Shown: positions 5,302-5,384 of the stretch, piece by piece
Layout of the letters: each line of letters starts with the position of its first letter
Position numbering within the stretch: position 1 is the stretch's first letter
Origin: a bacterium
GTDB taxonomy: Bacteria; Patescibacteriota; Minisyncoccia; UBA6257; JAGGUH01
Assembly: GCA_021158645.1 (NCBI GenBank)
Contig: JAGGUH010000033.1
Span: 1-5,384, forward strand
Direction: 5' to 3'
Length of the DNA stretch: 5,384 bases
Position numbers and translations under genes: made by a program
Notes under the pieces: generated by a model
What the model saw: only the letters and a program-made list of their open reading frames with translations
The model's database searches: none
Told to the model about the DNA's origin: nothing

Positions 5302-5384
5302 TCGTAGTAGGTGGTATATTATAATAATTTAACAAAAACCGAGCAAGTTCTTTAAAAACCGGCACAACTGTAAAACCTGATAAA
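5288..5384 (-). CDS. C-terminus of a probable transpeptidase penicillin-binding protein (FtsI/PBP2-like), partial
   Basis: Reading the minus strand from the window edge gives 31 codons and a TAG stop at 5290-5288. The peptide includes VPVFKELARFLLNYYNIPP, which resembles the extreme C-terminus of class B penicillin-binding proteins and related transpeptidases, where an 'APVFKxI...L.YL.IPP' segment follows the catalytic domain. These enzymes cross-link peptidoglycan at the outer membrane face or septum. The catalytic motifs (SxxK, SxN, KTG) would lie outside the window, so this call rests on a short segment. The last residues (TTMGGE) and the stop lie in the repeat-derived DNA, so the array seems to have replaced the original end of the gene. 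recG follows 225 nt downstream on the same strand. Confidence 0.65.
   Translation of the reverse strand, partial: LSGFTVVPVFKELARFLLNYYNIPPTTMGGE
5318..5346 (-). promoter_or_regulatory. Possible sigma-70-like promoter reading toward recG
   Basis: On the minus strand, TTGCTC (5346-5341) and a perfect TATAAT (5323-5318) are 17 nt apart. A transcript from here would start near 5311, cross the whole repeat locus and reach recG with a leader of about 250 nt. The -35 matches only its first three bases, and the site lies within the predicted C-terminal codons of the penicillin-binding protein, where Asn/Tyr/Ile codons easily produce TATAAT by chance. Weak call. Confidence 0.22.

Noticed and set aside
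5080..5332. Two overlapping plus-strand open frames rich in Pro, Thr, His, Ser and Leu
   Set aside because: They are translations of the G-free heptamer array. Seven-nt units without stop-forming words stay open in several frames, and the peptides (TTHLP repeats) match no protein style seen in the real genes here.

Overview
The window is AT-rich, with A/T-biased codons and many Lys, Ile, Asn and Phe residues. Ribosome-binding sites are weak or absent, and TGA is used as an ordinary stop. It holds one complete recG, a GT2 membrane glycosyltransferase, a single-domain PEP/pyruvate-binding protein and the tail of a probable penicillin-binding protein. Together these suggest a small-genome bacterium, most likely a Patescibacteria/CPR (Parcubacteria- or Microgenomates-like) lineage. 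That placement is inference from style and protein resemblance; no marker gene is present.

Layout: (1) 1-951, plus strand: 3' part of a PEP synthase/PPDK-type ATP-grasp (PEP/pyruvate-binding) gene, entering from the left and ending right after this domain. (2) 952-1460: a gene-free stretch of about 0.5 kb, most of it (about 1080-1379) built of short words with a 7-nt period in inverted halves. (3) 1461-3017, plus: multi-pass GT2 glycosyltransferase with DAD, ED and QxxRW motifs. (4) 3005-5062, minus: full-length RecG, convergent with the glycosyltransferase and overlapping its 3' end by 13 nt. (5) 5063-5287: a second repeat locus, a hairpin core followed by a 26-unit G-free heptamer array. 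(6) 5288-5384, minus: last codons of a probable transpeptidase-type penicillin-binding protein, whose final codons and stop lie inside the array.

The genes are ordinary housekeeping or envelope functions and do not form an obvious single pathway. On the minus strand the order is penicillin-binding protein, repeat locus, recG.

The unusual content is a dispersed heptanucleotide-repeat family. It occurs at both large intergenic loci, which share the central 11-mer ATTAAGAAATT and exact 7-nt units (GAGGTGG, GAAGTAG). It also appears inside the PEP-domain reading frame, where it seems to encode a low-complexity insert, and it has overrun the 3' end of the penicillin-binding protein gene. I do not recognise it as a named family; the nearest known analogy is the heptanucleotide short tandem repeats (STRRs) of cyanobacteria.
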